Source of the DNA: Campylobacteraceae bacterium | GTDB taxonomy: Bacteria > Campylobacterota > Campylobacteria > Campylobacterales > Campylobacteraceae | Direction of reading: 5' to 3' | NCBI GenBank assembly: GCA_031263195.1 | Contig: JAISGD010000007.1 | Location: 1-44,024, forward strand | DNA: 44,024 nucleotides | Part shown: one piece after another, positions 8,750-18,710 of the stretch | Numbering within the stretch: the stretch's first letter is position 1 | How the letters are laid out: each line of letters starts with the position of its first letter | Program-made: the position numbers and the translations under genes | Notes under the pieces: model-generated | Database searches by the model: none | Seen by the model: only the letters and a program-made list of their open reading frames with translations | Told to the model about the DNA's origin: nothing

Positions 8750-9625
8750 TCACTGTATAGTCAGGATTTGCTTCTTTAATGAGTTTTTCAAGTACTTGCG
8801 GATCATCAGGCAAATGATATGTGCAAATAGCAAGTTTCGGAGCAAAATTTTTAAGCACCCAAGCCCCCCCCTCAGCATATCTCTCTCAGCTCCTTCTATA
8901 TCTGCTTTTATAAAATCTATTTTTGTTAGTTTGTTTTCCTGTGCAAATTTATCCAATGTAGTAAGCTGTATCATCTCCGTGACTGTATTTGCAGATACTT
9001 CATTTAATAACGAAATAGTATTACCGCCACTGTTATGTTCATTGATATGGATCAGTTTTTCGCATTCGCTGTCACTCAAGCCTTTTAGAATAGGATAAAT
9101 AGCGTTGTTATTTAATTTTGCTGTTTTTTGTAAAAGTTTAAATGTTGAGCTTGTAGGTTCAAACGCATAAGCAATAGCTTCTTTTGAGGCTGCATAGGCG
9201 CTGAAATCTCCTATCCATGCTCCGGCATCTATAACCGTATCACCCTTTTTTACAGTTACGTCAAACTTTCCATCGGTATAGCCGTATGGCCCCTCGGGCA
9301 TATATTTATCAAGTTCTTCAACGATAGATTTATCATAGTTATCATTAAGATAGCAGCTGATAAAAAACGTATCTTCAAAAATGGTGCTTAAAATGACCAT
9401 ATCATTTATATTATCTGAAATATCAGGAAGTTTTGCGCCGTTAAAATCAAAATAACGGCTATTGTCATCTGTTTTAAGCCACTTTTGCATCTGTTTTGAA
9501 ATAGCTTTAGCATATCCATTGTGCCCAAATAGCTTTTTCATTATATACCTGTAAATAGCTTGCCGAAAAGCATTATAATACTTTGACATAAAATAGATTC
9601 TTTTAAGTCTATAATATAATTTCAT
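8750..9625 (-). CDS. FkbM-family methyltransferase, out of frame at a poly-G tract
   Basis: SAM-dependent methyltransferase, probably O-methylating a sugar of the glycan made by this operon. The SAM site DTVIDAGAWIGDFSAYAAS and the later FIKADIEGAERDML are canonical FkbM. The start ATG at 9625 has AAGGGGAT upstream. As written, the frame runs through eight G (minus strand) after ERDML and ends with a divergent tail at 8750. With one extra G the frame continues as AWVLKNFAPKLAICTYHLPD and stops at 8709, giving the usual FkbM C-terminus. The gene is therefore best read as a phase-variable locus caught OFF, with full extent 8709-9625; a sequencing error in the tract is the alternative. Confidence 0.85.
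   Translation of the reverse strand: MKLYYRLKRIYFMSKYYNAFRQAIYRYIMKKLFGHNGYAKAISKQMQKWLKTDDNSRYFDFNGAKLPDISDNINDMVILSTIFEDTFFISCYLNDNYDKSIVEELDKYMPEGPYGYTDGKFDVTVKKGDTVIDAGAWIGDFSAYAASKEAIAYAFEPTSSTFKLLQKTAKLNNNAIYPILKGLSDSECEKLIHINEHNSGGNTISLLNEVSANTVTEMIQLTTLDKFAQENKLTKIDFIKADIEGAERDMLRGGLGCLKILLRNLLFAHIICLMIRKYLKNSLKKQILTIQ
8864..8871 (-). repeat. Poly-G tract, 8 nt, probable phase-variation switch
   Basis: Eight C on the plus strand (G on the coding strand), the only such tract in this AT-rich window. G tracts of 8-10 nt in surface-glycan genes are the classic slipped-strand switches of Campylobacter and Helicobacter. Nine G (or six) would put the methyltransferase gene in frame; seven would stop it at once. 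Confidence 0.85.
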
Positions 9626-9692
9626 GAATATCCCCTTTTAATAGTTTTTGTTTATCATCATTCGATTGTAAATTCAATTTTATATCTAAATA

Positions 9693-11375
9693 TTATAATC
9701 TGATATTTCTATCACACTTTTCCACCGTACTTAATCTGTGAGCGATAACTATCAATGTTTTATCTTTGGAAATATTATATATTTCATCCATTATCTTACT
9801 CTCGGTTTCATTATCCAAAGCTGACGTTGCTTCGTCTAATACTAAAATTTCGGGATTACTATATAAGGCTCTAGCTATGCCAATTCTTTGCTTTTGTCCA
9901 CCGCTAAGCTGTACTCCGCGTTCCCCAACTATAGTATTTAAACCGTCCTTCTCACTTAAAAAATCCCAAATATTTGCTGTTTTCAGTACATGTATAGCTT
10001 TTTTCTCATCAACATCCGAGCCAAACATTACATTCTCACCAACTGTACCGTCAAACAGATAGATATCTTGCGGAATATAACCGATTTTTGCTCTCCAAGA
10101 GCGAATATTTTGCAAAGTTACAGGCGTACCGTCTATCAAAATCTCTCCGCTTGAAGGATAATTTATACCCATTATCAAATCAACCAAGGTGGATTTTCCT
10201 CTGCCGCTTTTACCCGTAAAAGCCACTTTCTCACCCTTTTTTATCTCTAAAGAGACATTGTCTATAACTTTCGTTTTATCATTATACGAAAAATCAACAT
10301 TCTTTAAAACAATCGAATTATTAAAGCTTATATTTTCATTTCCATACTCTTCGGTATAGTTATTTAAATCTTTATGTACAATATCCAATGACTTTTTAAA
10401 AAACATGATTTGGTTATAATTTCCAAGCACTCTTGAAATCCCAGGAAGCATTCTGTAAAGCGCTAACGCGTACATTGAGATAACGGGAATAATCATATCC
10501 GGACTCTCATATCTTAGCAAAAGATACAAAACAGCCGCCAAAAGCGTTGAAAAGCCTATGGATTCTATAATATATCTTGGAGCAAATGATATTGTATAAG
10601 AATTTATATATGATTTTGAAAAATCGCTGCTCTCTTGAAAAAAAGTTTGCGTTAACTCTTTTTCATTGCCTTTTAATTTTAAAATTTTAAAATTTCCAAA
10701 CGACGCGGTTATAAGCTTTAAAAAATTCTCTTGTGATTTGCTTCGTCTTTCTCCTTGCACGCTTGCCATTTTATGAATAATCTTTATAACAAAAAATACG
10801 CTTACTCCCATCACTAAAGTTAATCCCAACGTCATCTTAAATCTTACATACAGTAAGAGTATATAAAAAATAACGATTGTAAAAATTTCAGAACATAACA
10901 GTAAAATATTTTGTATTAAAAAACTTAAATTCAGAGTATCGCTGGATACTATTTTTATGATGGTAGAAGAGTTGTATTTTACGATATTTTTATATGGCAT
11001 ATTAAGATAATTTTGAAACAGCTTATTTGCAAATTTACTGAAATTATCAAACGAAAATTTATTTAAAAAATATGTATAAAGGAGCGAGTACATGCCTCTA
11101 AAAAGATAAAAAATCACAAGAAAAACGCCAAAATATAAGATAAAGCTCTCTTTATTGTTAAATTCAAAAAAATCGTAAGCAACTTTATAATATCCGCTAT
11201 CTATGATACCAGGATTTGATGCCATAGAGATAAAAGGCATAATGGCGGAAATACTAACCATTTCAAGTATAGAAAATAAAATAGTGCAAAAAAGCATAAT
11301 AAGCAGTAGTATCTTGGTTTTTTTATCTAAAATAACTCTTAGCTTTTTAATTATGCCTATTTTATCTTTTTTCAT
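9693..11375 (-). CDS. pglK: PglK-type ABC transporter / lipid-linked oligosaccharide flippase
   Basis: Half-transporter of 560 aa. Residues about 1-330 form six membrane helices, and residues about 345-560 form the ATPase domain with Walker [10 protein letters not shown], the signature [16 protein letters not shown] and Walker [13 protein letters not shown]. Sequence and domain length match C. jejuni PglK/WlaB closely, including the ISKDKT...IAHRLST end. The family flips undecaprenyl-linked oligosaccharide from cytoplasm to periplasm for PglB. The protein stops shortly after the H-loop (CDRNIRL), about ten residues shorter than I recall for PglK. Its 5' end overlaps fcl by 14 nt. Confidence 0.88.
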   Translation of the reverse strand: MKKDKIGIIKKLRVILDKKTKILLLIMLFCTILFSILEMVSISAIMPFISMASNPGIIDSGYYKVAYDFFEFNNKESFILYFGVFLVIFYLFRGMYSLLYTYFLNKFSFDNFSKFANKLFQNYLNMPYKNIVKYNSSTIIKIVSSDTLNLSFLIQNILLLCSEIFTIVIFYILLLYVRFKMTLGLTLVMGVSVFFVIKIIHKMASVQGERRSKSQENFLKLITASFGNFKILKLKGNEKELTQTFFQESSDFSKSYINSYTISFAPRYIIESIGFSTLLAAVLYLLLRYESPDMIIPVISMYALALYRMLPGISRVLGNYNQIMFFKKSLDIVHKDLNNYTEEYGNENISFNNSIVLKNVDFSYNDKTKVIDNVSLEIKKGEKVAFTGKSGRGKSTLVDLIMGINYPSSGEILIDGTPVTLQNIRSWRAKIGYIPQDIYLFDGTVGENVMFGSDVDEKKAIHVLKTANIWDFLSEKDGLNTIVGERGVQLSGGQKQRIGIARALYSNPEILVLDEATSALDNETESKIMDEIYNISKDKTLIVIAHRLSTVEKCDRNIRL

Positions 11376-12321
11376 TAAAAATTTTATATACCTCTTTTAT
11401 GCCCTCTTCCAGTGAAGTTTTATGCTTCCAACCTAAACTCAAGAGCTTTGTCGTGTCTAACAGTTTTCGCATAGTGCCATCGGGCTTTGTCGTGTCAAAT
11501 CTGAACTCTCCTTCAAATCCGACAACTTTTTTAATTATATTCGCCAACTCTTGTATCGTTAAATCCTCTCCCGTTCCTATATTAATATGCGTATTTCGTA
11601 TTTCGTTTTTATCTTTGATCAAGTCTTGAAAATTGATATTTTCCATAATAAACACGCAAGCATCCGCCATATCTTCGCTATACAAAAACTCTCTTTTTGG
11701 AGTGCCGCTACCCCAAATCTCTACATATTTCAAGTTGTTTATTTTGGCTTCGTGTATTTTTCTAAGTAGTGCCGGCAATACATGTGAGGTATTTAAATCA
11801 AAATTGTCATTTGGTCCATAAAGATTTGTTGGCATAACGGATATAAAATTGGTGCTGTATTGCAAATTATAACTCTCGCACATTTTTATTCCGGCGATTT
11901 TTGCTATAGCATAAGGTTCGTTTGTATACTCCAAAGGACTTGTCAAAAGAATCTCTTCATTTATGGGCTGAGGCGCGTTTTTAGGATAAATGCAGCTTGA
12001 ACCTAAAAACAGCAACTTTTTTATACCGTTTAAATAACTTTGGTGAATAATATTATTTTGAATTTGTAAATTCTCATATATAAAATCTGCTCTATACGTA
12101 TTGTTCGCTAAGATACCGCCAACTTTAGCGGCGGCTAAAAAAACATATTCGGGTTTTTCTTTTGCAAAAAAATCTCTAACTTCTTGCTGCTTAGTCAAAT
12201 CCAACTCGTTGTGAGTTTTTACAACTATATTTTTATACCCTTTTTCAAGCAGATTTTTAACTAGCGCGCTTCCGACTAAACCTCTATGTCCGGCTACATA
12301 AATCTTACTGTTTTTATCCAT
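11362..12321 (-). CDS. fcl: GDP-L-fucose synthase
   Basis: Bifunctional 3,5-epimerase/4-reductase turning GDP-4-keto-6-deoxymannose into GDP-L-fucose. It is an SDR protein of 319 aa with the NADP motif [10 protein letters not shown] near the N-terminus, [14 protein letters not shown], and the YAIAK catalytic Tyr/Lys. The motif [12 protein letters not shown] is characteristic of Fcl/WcaG. It lies directly downstream of gmd (2 nt gap), the previous step of the pathway, and overlaps pglK, so GDP-fucose or a derivative is likely used in the glycan that PglK flips. Confidence 0.93.
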   Translation of the reverse strand: MDKNSKIYVAGHRGLVGSALVKNLLEKGYKNIVVKTHNELDLTKQQEVRDFFAKEKPEYVFLAAAKVGGILANNTYRADFIYENLQIQNNIIHQSYLNGIKKLLFLGSSCIYPKNAPQPINEEILLTSPLEYTNEPYAIAKIAGIKMCESYNLQYSTNFISVMPTNLYGPNDNFDLNTSHVLPALLRKIHEAKINNLKYVEIWGSGTPKREFLYSEDMADACVFIMENINFQDLIKDKNEIRNTHINIGTGEDLTIQELANIIKKVVGFEGEFRFDTTKPDGTMRKLLDTTKLLSLGWKHKTSLEEGIKEVYKIFNEKR

Positions 12322-12323
12322 TA

Positions 12324-13439
12324 TTATTCAAAATACCTCAAAGTTTTAAAACCTTTATCTTGTAGATACAAATCTTTTCTGGCTAAGTTTATATCGCTTT
12401 CTATCATCTCTTTTATTATATCTTTCAAGGTATATTCCGGTACCCAACCCAGTTTTTCTTTTGCTTTTGTAGGATCTCCTATAAGTAAATCCACTTCCGT
12501 AGGTCTGAAATATCTCTCATCTACCGCTACAACTTCTTTGCCTATTTGCAATTTATAATCAGGATTCGCACAGGATTTTACAAGCGCTTTTTCGTTTAAT
12601 CCATCTCCTATAAACTCCAATTTAATCCCAACCTCTCTGAAAGCAAGTCTTACGAACTCTCTGACCTCTGTTGTAACTCCTGTGGCTATTACCCAATCTT
12701 CAGCTTTATCGGCTTGTAAAATCATCCACATCATACGAATATAATCTTTTGCATGCCCCCAATCTCTTTTTGAGGATAAATTTCCAAGATACAGTTTATC
12801 TTGAAGTCCAAGCGCGATTTTACTAACGGCTCTTGTTATTTTTCTTGTTACAAAAGTCTCTCCTCTTATCGGCGACTCGTGATTAAATAAAATTCCATTG
12901 CAAGCGTATATATTATAAGCTTCCCTGTAATTAACGGTTATCCAATACGCGTACATTTTTGCCACAGCGTAAGGCGAACGAGGATAAAACGGCGTTGTTT
13001 CGCTTTGCGGAATCTCTTGAACTTTTCCGAAAAGTTCGCTTGTGCTTGCTTGATAAATTTTTGTCTTTTTAGTAAGACCAAGTAACCTTATAGCTTCTAA
13101 AAGTCTTAATGTGCCTATACCATCGGCATTTACAGTATATTCCGGCGTTTCAAAGCTTACATGTACATGACTCATAGCGGCAAGATTATAGATTTCATCG
13201 GGTTGAATCTCTTGTATTATCCTTGTTAGATTCATACTATCCGTCATATCTCCATAATGGAGAATAAAATTTAATCTTTTTTCGTGCGGATCCTGATAAA
13301 GATGGTCTATTCTGTCCGTATTAAATAAAGATGCTCTTCTTTTAATACCATGAACTTCATAACCTTTATTTAGTAAAAATTCCGCCAAATATGCTCCGTC
13401 TTGTCCTGTAACTCCTGTAATTAACGCTACTTTTGACAT
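12324..13439 (-). CDS. gmd: GDP-mannose 4,6-dehydratase
   Basis: Converts GDP-D-mannose to GDP-4-keto-6-deoxy-D-mannose, the branch point to GDP-fucose. Motifs are [15 protein letters not shown] at the N-terminus, the [12 protein letters not shown] segment, STSELFG, and YAVAK (YxxxK), with RPTEVD in the C-terminal part. Length 371 aa is typical. It lies between manC (6 nt upstream) and fcl in pathway order, which supports one co-transcribed GDP-fucose module. Confidence 0.95.
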   Translation of the reverse strand: MSKVALITGVTGQDGAYLAEFLLNKGYEVHGIKRRASLFNTDRIDHLYQDPHEKRLNFILHYGDMTDSMNLTRIIQEIQPDEIYNLAAMSHVHVSFETPEYTVNADGIGTLRLLEAIRLLGLTKKTKIYQASTSELFGKVQEIPQSETTPFYPRSPYAVAKMYAYWITVNYREAYNIYACNGILFNHESPIRGETFVTRKITRAVSKIALGLQDKLYLGNLSSKRDWGHAKDYIRMMWMILQADKAEDWVIATGVTTEVREFVRLAFREVGIKLEFIGDGLNEKALVKSCANPDYKLQIGKEVVAVDERYFRPTEVDLLIGDPTKAKEKLGWVPEYTLKDIIKEMIESDINLARKDLYLQDKGFKTLRYFE

Positions 13440-13445
13440 ATTTTA

Positions 13446-14792
13446 TCACCTTTTGAAATCATCTTCTATCCTTATAATATCATCTTCGCCTGTATATTTT
13501 CCAACTTGCGCCTCTATTAAAACGAGCGGAATTTTACCGGGATTTTCCAATCTATGAATATCGCCCGATCTTATATATGTAGACTCGTTTTCTCTAACCA
13601 AAAAAACTTTATCGTTTATAGTAACTTTGGCTGTTCCGCTCACAACTATCCAATGCTCGTTTCTATGAAAATGTTTTTGCAAACTTAGTCGTTTGTTTGG
13701 CTTAACCTCTATTTTTTTTATCTTGTATCCATCGCCGACTTCCAAAACTTCATAAGTTCCCCAAGGTCTATTGGCTTTTACATGTAACGAGGTTAAATCT
13801 TTTTTTTCACTTTTTTGGAGCGATACGACGATATCTTTAACTTTTTGAGAACTTCCCTTTTTTGACACCAAAAGAGCGTCTTTCGTATCTATAATTATCA
13901 AATCATTAACGTCAATAAGAGCCACCTCTTTATTTGCCAAAACAAAATTATTTGACACATCGCTTGTTAATTCGCGAGATAAAGCTTCAAAACTTCCCAC
14001 ATCGCTCCAATCAATATCGCTTGGAACAACAGCGACATTTGAGCTTTTCTCCATTAGAGCATAATCTATACTAACGTCATCTATACGCATCATACTTTGC
14101 ATATCTATGCGAATAAGTTTTTCAAAACAACCTGTTTTTGCGTCTATTTTCGCATTATTAAACGCTTCTAAAGACGCGTTATAAATATTGGGAGCGTGTT
14201 CTTTCAACTCTTTTAGAAAAGTTTTAACCTTAAAGCAAAACATACCGCTGTTCCAATAATAATTACAGCTTTTTATATACTCTTCGGCGGTTTTAATATC
14301 CGGCTTTTCTTTAAAACTCTTTACATGTAAGCCGTCAGCTTCAATATATCCAAAACCTGTTTCGCAATAAGTGGGCTTAATGCCAAAAGTCACCAAAAAA
14401 CCCTCTTCTGCCAAATTCCCAGCTTTTTGCAACGCTTCTTTATAACTTTCCTCATTTTTTATCAAATGGTCGCTTGGCGTCACAAGTACGATATCATTTT
14501 CGTCAAGTTCAAAAGACGCCAACGCTATAGCAGCGGTTGTGTTTCTTCCTATGGGTTCCAAAATACAACTGCTGTTATTTATGTTTAACTCCTCAAGTTG
14601 ATCCATAGCCAAAAAATATTGCTCTAAATTTGAAACTATGATAGAGTTTTCACAAAATGAAGCGTTTCGCTCAACTGTTAATTGAAACAGGGATTTATCA
14701 TCAAAAAGTTTTAGAAATTGCTTTGGCATTAACTTGCGAGATAATGGCCAAAGTCTTGTGCCGCTGCCGCCTGATAAAATAATATTTGTCAT
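13446..14792 (-). CDS. manC: Mannose-1-phosphate guanylyltransferase / mannose-6-phosphate isomerase
   Basis: Type II phosphomannose isomerase/GDP-mannose pyrophosphorylase of 448 aa. The N-terminal nucleotidyltransferase domain has the signature LSGGSGTRLWPLSRKLMPKQ and the FKEKPD segment. The C-terminal cupin isomerase domain has RPWGTYEVLEVG and LQKHFHRNEHWIVVSGTA. It supplies GDP-mannose from the Man-1-P made by the adjacent manB product. The start overlaps the manB stop by 4 nt (ATGA). Confidence 0.95.
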   Translation of the reverse strand: MTNIILSGGSGTRLWPLSRKLMPKQFLKLFDDKSLFQLTVERNASFCENSIIVSNLEQYFLAMDQLEELNINNSSCILEPIGRNTTAAIALASFELDENDIVLVTPSDHLIKNEESYKEALQKAGNLAEEGFLVTFGIKPTYCETGFGYIEADGLHVKSFKEKPDIKTAEEYIKSCNYYWNSGMFCFKVKTFLKELKEHAPNIYNASLEAFNNAKIDAKTGCFEKLIRIDMQSMMRIDDVSIDYALMEKSSNVAVVPSDIDWSDVGSFEALSRELTSDVSNNFVLANKEVALIDVNDLIIIDTKDALLVSKKGSSQKVKDIVVSLQKSEKKDLTSLHVKANRPWGTYEVLEVGDGYKIKKIEVKPNKRLSLQKHFHRNEHWIVVSGTAKVTINDKVFLVRENESTYIRSGDIHRLENPGKIPLVLIEAQVGKYTGEDDIIRIEDDFKR

Positions 14793-16159
14793 AAATCGTC
14801 TACTATTTTTGTTACCGCTTCTTGCATCGCGTTTTGATACTCTCGCATTTTTTCTTCACTTTTAGCTTCAAAACGCGCTACAAGCACGGGCGTTGTATTT
14901 GAAGCTCTTATCAGCCCCCAGCCATCTTGAAATATAACTCTCACGCCGTCTATCGTGATAATATTTTCTATTTTAGGGAAATCTTTTGGCGGATTTTGCA
15001 AAAAGAGTTTGAGTTTTTCTATAATACGAAATTTTTCACTCTCTTTGGTTGGAATTTTCAGTTCATCCGTTGAATACATTTTAGGTAAATAGGATAACTC
15101 TTCATCCAAATCAATCCCATTTTGCAACAATTCAAGCGTTCTTAACATCGCGTAAATCGCGTCGTCATATCCAAAATACCTGTCGTTAAAAAATATGTGT
15201 CCGCTAACTTCGGCTGCGATATCTATTTTAGTCTCGTGCATTTTCATCTTAAGATTGCTGTGTCCCGTTTTGTACATGTAAGCATGACCTCTTTTATTTA
15301 TCTCGTCGTACATCACTTGCGAACATTTGACTTCGCCTAAAATTTGCGGATTTTTAAGAATTTTTGAGTAGAAAATAACAAGTTCATCGCCTTTGAAATT
15401 ATTTTTTTGCGTCAAAACGGCAATTCTATCCGCGTCTCCGTCAAACGCAAATCCTATATCGTAACTTCCGGAAGTGAGCTCTTTTTTAATATCTTTAAGA
15501 TTTTTCTCTTCTGTGGGATCTGGATGATGATTTGGAAAGGTGCCGTCCGGTTCCTCAAAAAGAATCTTAGCGTTTAGATTTAACTGTTTAACAAGTTCTG
15601 TGACAACAACTCCAGCCGCGCCATTTCCGCAATCTATAACAATTTTAGTTTTTAAATTTTTTAAATGCTTAAAGTGTTCGACGAGAAAATTTATATACTC
15701 TGTTTTAGTATCAATCTTATCGCAAGTCATATCGCCCCAAATTTTTAACTTCTCGCACTCTTTGATTACTTCAAGACCCAACTTTTCTATATCCGCGCCA
15801 AAAAATGGTAAGCGATTCATCGTAATCTTAAAACCGTTGTATTCGGGCGGATTGTGAGAACCTGTTATCATAATGGTCGCGTCTACTCTGTCTTCGCCTT
15901 CAAGAAATCCAGCGAAATAGTTGCACGGCGTTGGTACAAGCCCCATATTTTTTACTTTCACGTCTGCGTAAGTAAGCCCTGCGACAAGATAACTGAAAAG
16001 CTTTTTTGAATGAGTTCTGGCGTCGTATCCAACGCCAACTTGAGTGCCGATTTGCAAAATCTTTTTCCCAAGAAAATAACCTATTGCTTTTACGCTTTTT
16101 TCATTCAAGTCTTTTTCAAAAATGCCTCTTATATCATACTCTCTAAAAATGTGCTTCAT
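14789..16159 (-). CDS. manB: Phosphomannomutase (phosphohexomutase family)
   Basis: Interconverts mannose 6- and 1-phosphate, and in AlgC-like members also glucose phosphates. The catalytic phosphoserine loop TGSHNPPEYNGFK lies around residue 100, and the metal site is FAFDGDADRI. Length 456 aa fits the bacterial PMM/PGM class. It starts 1 nt after the pglB stop and overlaps manC, so it belongs to the same transcription unit. A dual PMM/PGM activity cannot be excluded. Confidence 0.93.
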   Translation of the reverse strand: MKHIFREYDIRGIFEKDLNEKSVKAIGYFLGKKILQIGTQVGVGYDARTHSKKLFSYLVAGLTYADVKVKNMGLVPTPCNYFAGFLEGEDRVDATIMITGSHNPPEYNGFKITMNRLPFFGADIEKLGLEVIKECEKLKIWGDMTCDKIDTKTEYINFLVEHFKHLKNLKTKIVIDCGNGAAGVVVTELVKQLNLNAKILFEEPDGTFPNHHPDPTEEKNLKDIKKELTSGSYDIGFAFDGDADRIAVLTQKNNFKGDELVIFYSKILKNPQILGEVKCSQVMYDEINKRGHAYMYKTGHSNLKMKMHETKIDIAAEVSGHIFFNDRYFGYDDAIYAMLRTLELLQNGIDLDEELSYLPKMYSTDELKIPTKESEKFRIIEKLKLFLQNPPKDFPKIENIITIDGVRVIFQDGWGLIRASNTTPVLVARFEAKSEEKMREYQNAMQEAVTKIVDDL

Positions 16160-16160
16160 G

Positions 16161-18374
16161 CTATATCTTTAATTTATATATTTTAGCGTATGGGTTACCC
16201 GAAATGAACTCAAAGAGATTTTCGTCATACTCCTCCAGATAAAAGAGTTTAAAATAGACAGAGTTATACATGGCTTCATCTATAACTAAAAAGGCATTGT
16301 AAGTACGTAAATATACGAGCGAATATACTCCGTTAAAATGCATATTTTGGATATTTTTATATAGCGCGCCTTTATCATCATAACCTATAACTACGAATCT
16401 TTTAAGCGGTATGCTATTGTTGTTCGGCGGTGGAGTGATTAGTTTCCCTTGCTGCTTGTCGATATAAAAATAACTCTTTCCTCTGCTTCTATCTAAAAAT
16501 AATGTTGCGCTTGTATCCTCGAAATTTCTTGATATATAGAAAAACGGTTGTCTTGGTTCGCCGTTCATCAAATCAAGATGGCTGAAATTCATAATAGTAG
16601 GATAAATATCAAGCATTCTATACGGTAGATAAAAGTAGATATCTCTTGTTTTCTCCGGCAATTGTATATCTGTTTTTAATGAGAGTACAAAATCGTTTGA
16701 ATCCGTAAAACTGTACTCGTTCATTATCCAAGCGACATTGTTGTTTGGTATGGACTGGTTATTTTTGATAACTTCGGCTCTTTTTTCGGTATATTCCACA
16801 TCAAGTCTTGCCATTTGCGCTGCGCTTTTTTGGTCGTGAGAAAGTGCAAAACTAACGGGAAAATTAACATCACCGTCATGTTTTCCACCATCGACGAGCG
16901 TTTTTACATCGGCATAATAACGTATAGGATATCCGTAGTCCCACCATGTAATAACATAATCCTCTCTACTGACATTCCCCCCAAAATTCTCTATCAAGCC
17001 CACTTCTTCTCTATTAAAAACAGAGTATGATTTATAATCCCACGCCACTTTTACAAGGGGATACAAACTCAAAACAGTCATCACGCACACAAATGCCAGT
17101 GAGGTGAAAAAAGCGGTTTTTTTATTGTTCACATATGCATTTATAAGTTCTGTGATTCTTAGGATAAAAAATCCCATTCCAAATGCACCTACAGGTATAG
17201 CGTACATTACAAAACGAAGTCCTCCGCTTAATGATAAAAGCCCAAGTCCTAAAAGCGGCAGCATAATAAGCATAACAGGCTGCCTTAAGCAGAGCCAGAC
17301 ATAACCTATGATGCTAATAACGAACAACAACGCACCTCCGCTCATTTTTGAGGCTATCTCATATATATCGATAGTTTTTGCCTCTACTATTGTTTGAGCT
17401 ACAGAATAGAAGTGCAACGCCCCGTCCGCTACAGTGCCGTCTCTTTGAAATATAAAGACATTAAGTCTATACATTATAGGGTTTATTCCCCCTGCTAAAA
17501 AGAAAATAATACCGCACGCTATCAAAATGTAGAGACTAAATCTATTTAACTCTTCTCTTAGCGAAATAAGATAAACAATTATTACGCCGCCAAATCTAAA
17601 TGCAAACGGCAAATCTACCATACCGATAAGCATAATAGATAGTAACTGATAATGGAAAATGCTCTTGCGTTCATAGATTAGCGTATATAACAGTACAAGA
17701 GCCAAAAACGCGCACTCCAGCGAATAACTTTGCGGGTAACACCATCTATATACTGCTATCTCTATACCTGTCAGCAATATATATGACTTCGTTTTTGTTT
17801 TAAGAGCCAGAGTTAGCGACCAAACAAGCAGCATTGGAAAAAAGAGATTAAAAATATCAGTATCGTAGTATCCCAAAACCGTACGTGAATAGTAGCTTGT
17901 GCCTACACTTGCGATTAATGCGGCGATAAAACCAGCTAACAGTAGATGTAGCCGTTTACCTATCAAAATAAACGGTATTACCAGTAAAGAACCTGCGAAT
18001 GCAGGCATATAAAACATAATCGTCTCTAATGAAAATGGTAATACATTGTAAAGTGCCTGCGTTATTATTGGCAATGATTGGTCTACAGGAGAGAGGTCAT
18101 TTTCCTGATGGCAATTTTGCTGATAGTACTCGCCGGCACTTGCACTATCTTTGTCGCAAAAAATTAAATCTCTCGCACCCTCCGCCCAATAATACGAATC
18201 ATTGGTTGTTACCATAAATTCATCATTCCACTTAAAAGCGCTGCCGTCTATTGTATTGGTAGCCCAGTAAGCCCAAGTTAACCTTACACTCACGGAAAAG
18301 AGAAAAGCAAAAGCGATGAGAGCAAATATATATATATTTTTTGTTGTTTCGGCAGGTTCCATGGAGAATTTCAT
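16161..18374 (-). CDS. pglB: Oligosaccharyltransferase PglB (STT3 family)
   Basis: Inner-membrane enzyme that transfers a lipid-linked glycan to asparagine in periplasmic proteins. It has about 13 membrane helices, then a periplasmic C-terminal domain. Key sites: metal/acceptor Asp in TTNDSYYWAEGARD (D59), the second motif GYYDTDIFN (D171/D173), the TIxE motif TIVE with E331, and WWDYG at 477-481. Length 737 aa is close to the 713 aa of C. jejuni. By position relative to E331, the residue equivalent to the acceptor-selecting Arg (R331 in C. lari) is K343. The start ATG at 18374 has AAGGAT upstream. It is the first gene of the long glycan operon. Confidence 0.95.
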   Translation of the reverse strand: MKFSMEPAETTKNIYIFALIAFAFLFSVSVRLTWAYWATNTIDGSAFKWNDEFMVTTNDSYYWAEGARDLIFCDKDSASAGEYYQQNCHQENDLSPVDQSLPIITQALYNVLPFSLETIMFYMPAFAGSLLVIPFILIGKRLHLLLAGFIAALIASVGTSYYSRTVLGYYDTDIFNLFFPMLLVWSLTLALKTKTKSYILLTGIEIAVYRWCYPQSYSLECAFLALVLLYTLIYERKSIFHYQLLSIMLIGMVDLPFAFRFGGVIIVYLISLREELNRFSLYILIACGIIFFLAGGINPIMYRLNVFIFQRDGTVADGALHFYSVAQTIVEAKTIDIYEIASKMSGGALLFVISIIGYVWLCLRQPVMLIMLPLLGLGLLSLSGGLRFVMYAIPVGAFGMGFFILRITELINAYVNNKKTAFFTSLAFVCVMTVLSLYPLVKVAWDYKSYSVFNREEVGLIENFGGNVSREDYVITWWDYGYPIRYYADVKTLVDGGKHDGDVNFPVSFALSHDQKSAAQMARLDVEYTEKRAEVIKNNQSIPNNNVAWIMNEYSFTDSNDFVLSLKTDIQLPEKTRDIYFYLPYRMLDIYPTIMNFSHLDLMNGEPRQPFFYISRNFEDTSATLFLDRSRGKSYFYIDKQQGKLITPPPNNNSIPLKRFVVIGYDDKGALYKNIQNMHFNGVYSLVYLRTYNAFLVIDEAMYNSVYFKLFYLEEYDENLFEFISGNPYAKIYKLKI

Positions 18375-18467
18375 ACCGCATTATCCTTTTGGTAAATATT
18401 GACTAAAGGGGGTATTGTAACTAATAATAACTAAAAAAACAAATTATATAAAGACGATGGCTAAGGT

Positions 18468-18710
18468 CTATTTGACCTCAGCCTCTTGTTTGATGACTTC
18501 TAAAAGTTTATCGCCTATGCCTTTGACTTTTATGACGTCATCTATTGTTGTAAATTTCCCGTTTTTTTCGCGATATTCCACGATAGATTCGGCTTTTTTC
18601 TCGCCTACACCTTTAATAGACGCTAAAGTTTCGGCGTCAGCACTATTGATATCTATCTTCGCGAACAAAGAGACAACTAAAAACACCAAAAGAAGCAAAA
18701 CTCTTCTCAT
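18468..18710 (-). CDS. ComEA-like secreted helix-hairpin-helix protein
   Basis: An 80-aa protein: signal peptide (MRRVLLLLVFLVVSLFA) followed by a ComEA-type tandem HhH DNA-binding domain (IDINSADAETLASIKGVGEKKAESIV ... FTTIDDVIKVKGIGDKLLEVI, described here in two parts). Such proteins bind incoming DNA in the periplasm during natural transformation. The start is set at the ATG at 18710 because GGAGG lies 5 nt upstream; the longer frame from 18743 lacks such a site. It lies 93 nt upstream of pglB on the same strand and could share its transcript. Confidence 0.85.
   Translation of the reverse strand: MRRVLLLLVFLVVSLFAKIDINSADAETLASIKGVGEKKAESIVEYREKNGKFTTIDDVIKVKGIGDKLLEVIKQEAEVK

Noticed and set aside
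9680-9720. Frameshift as the cause of the short pglK end
   Set aside because: No one-base change in the region restores the usual C-terminal tail, so a natural early stop is more likely.
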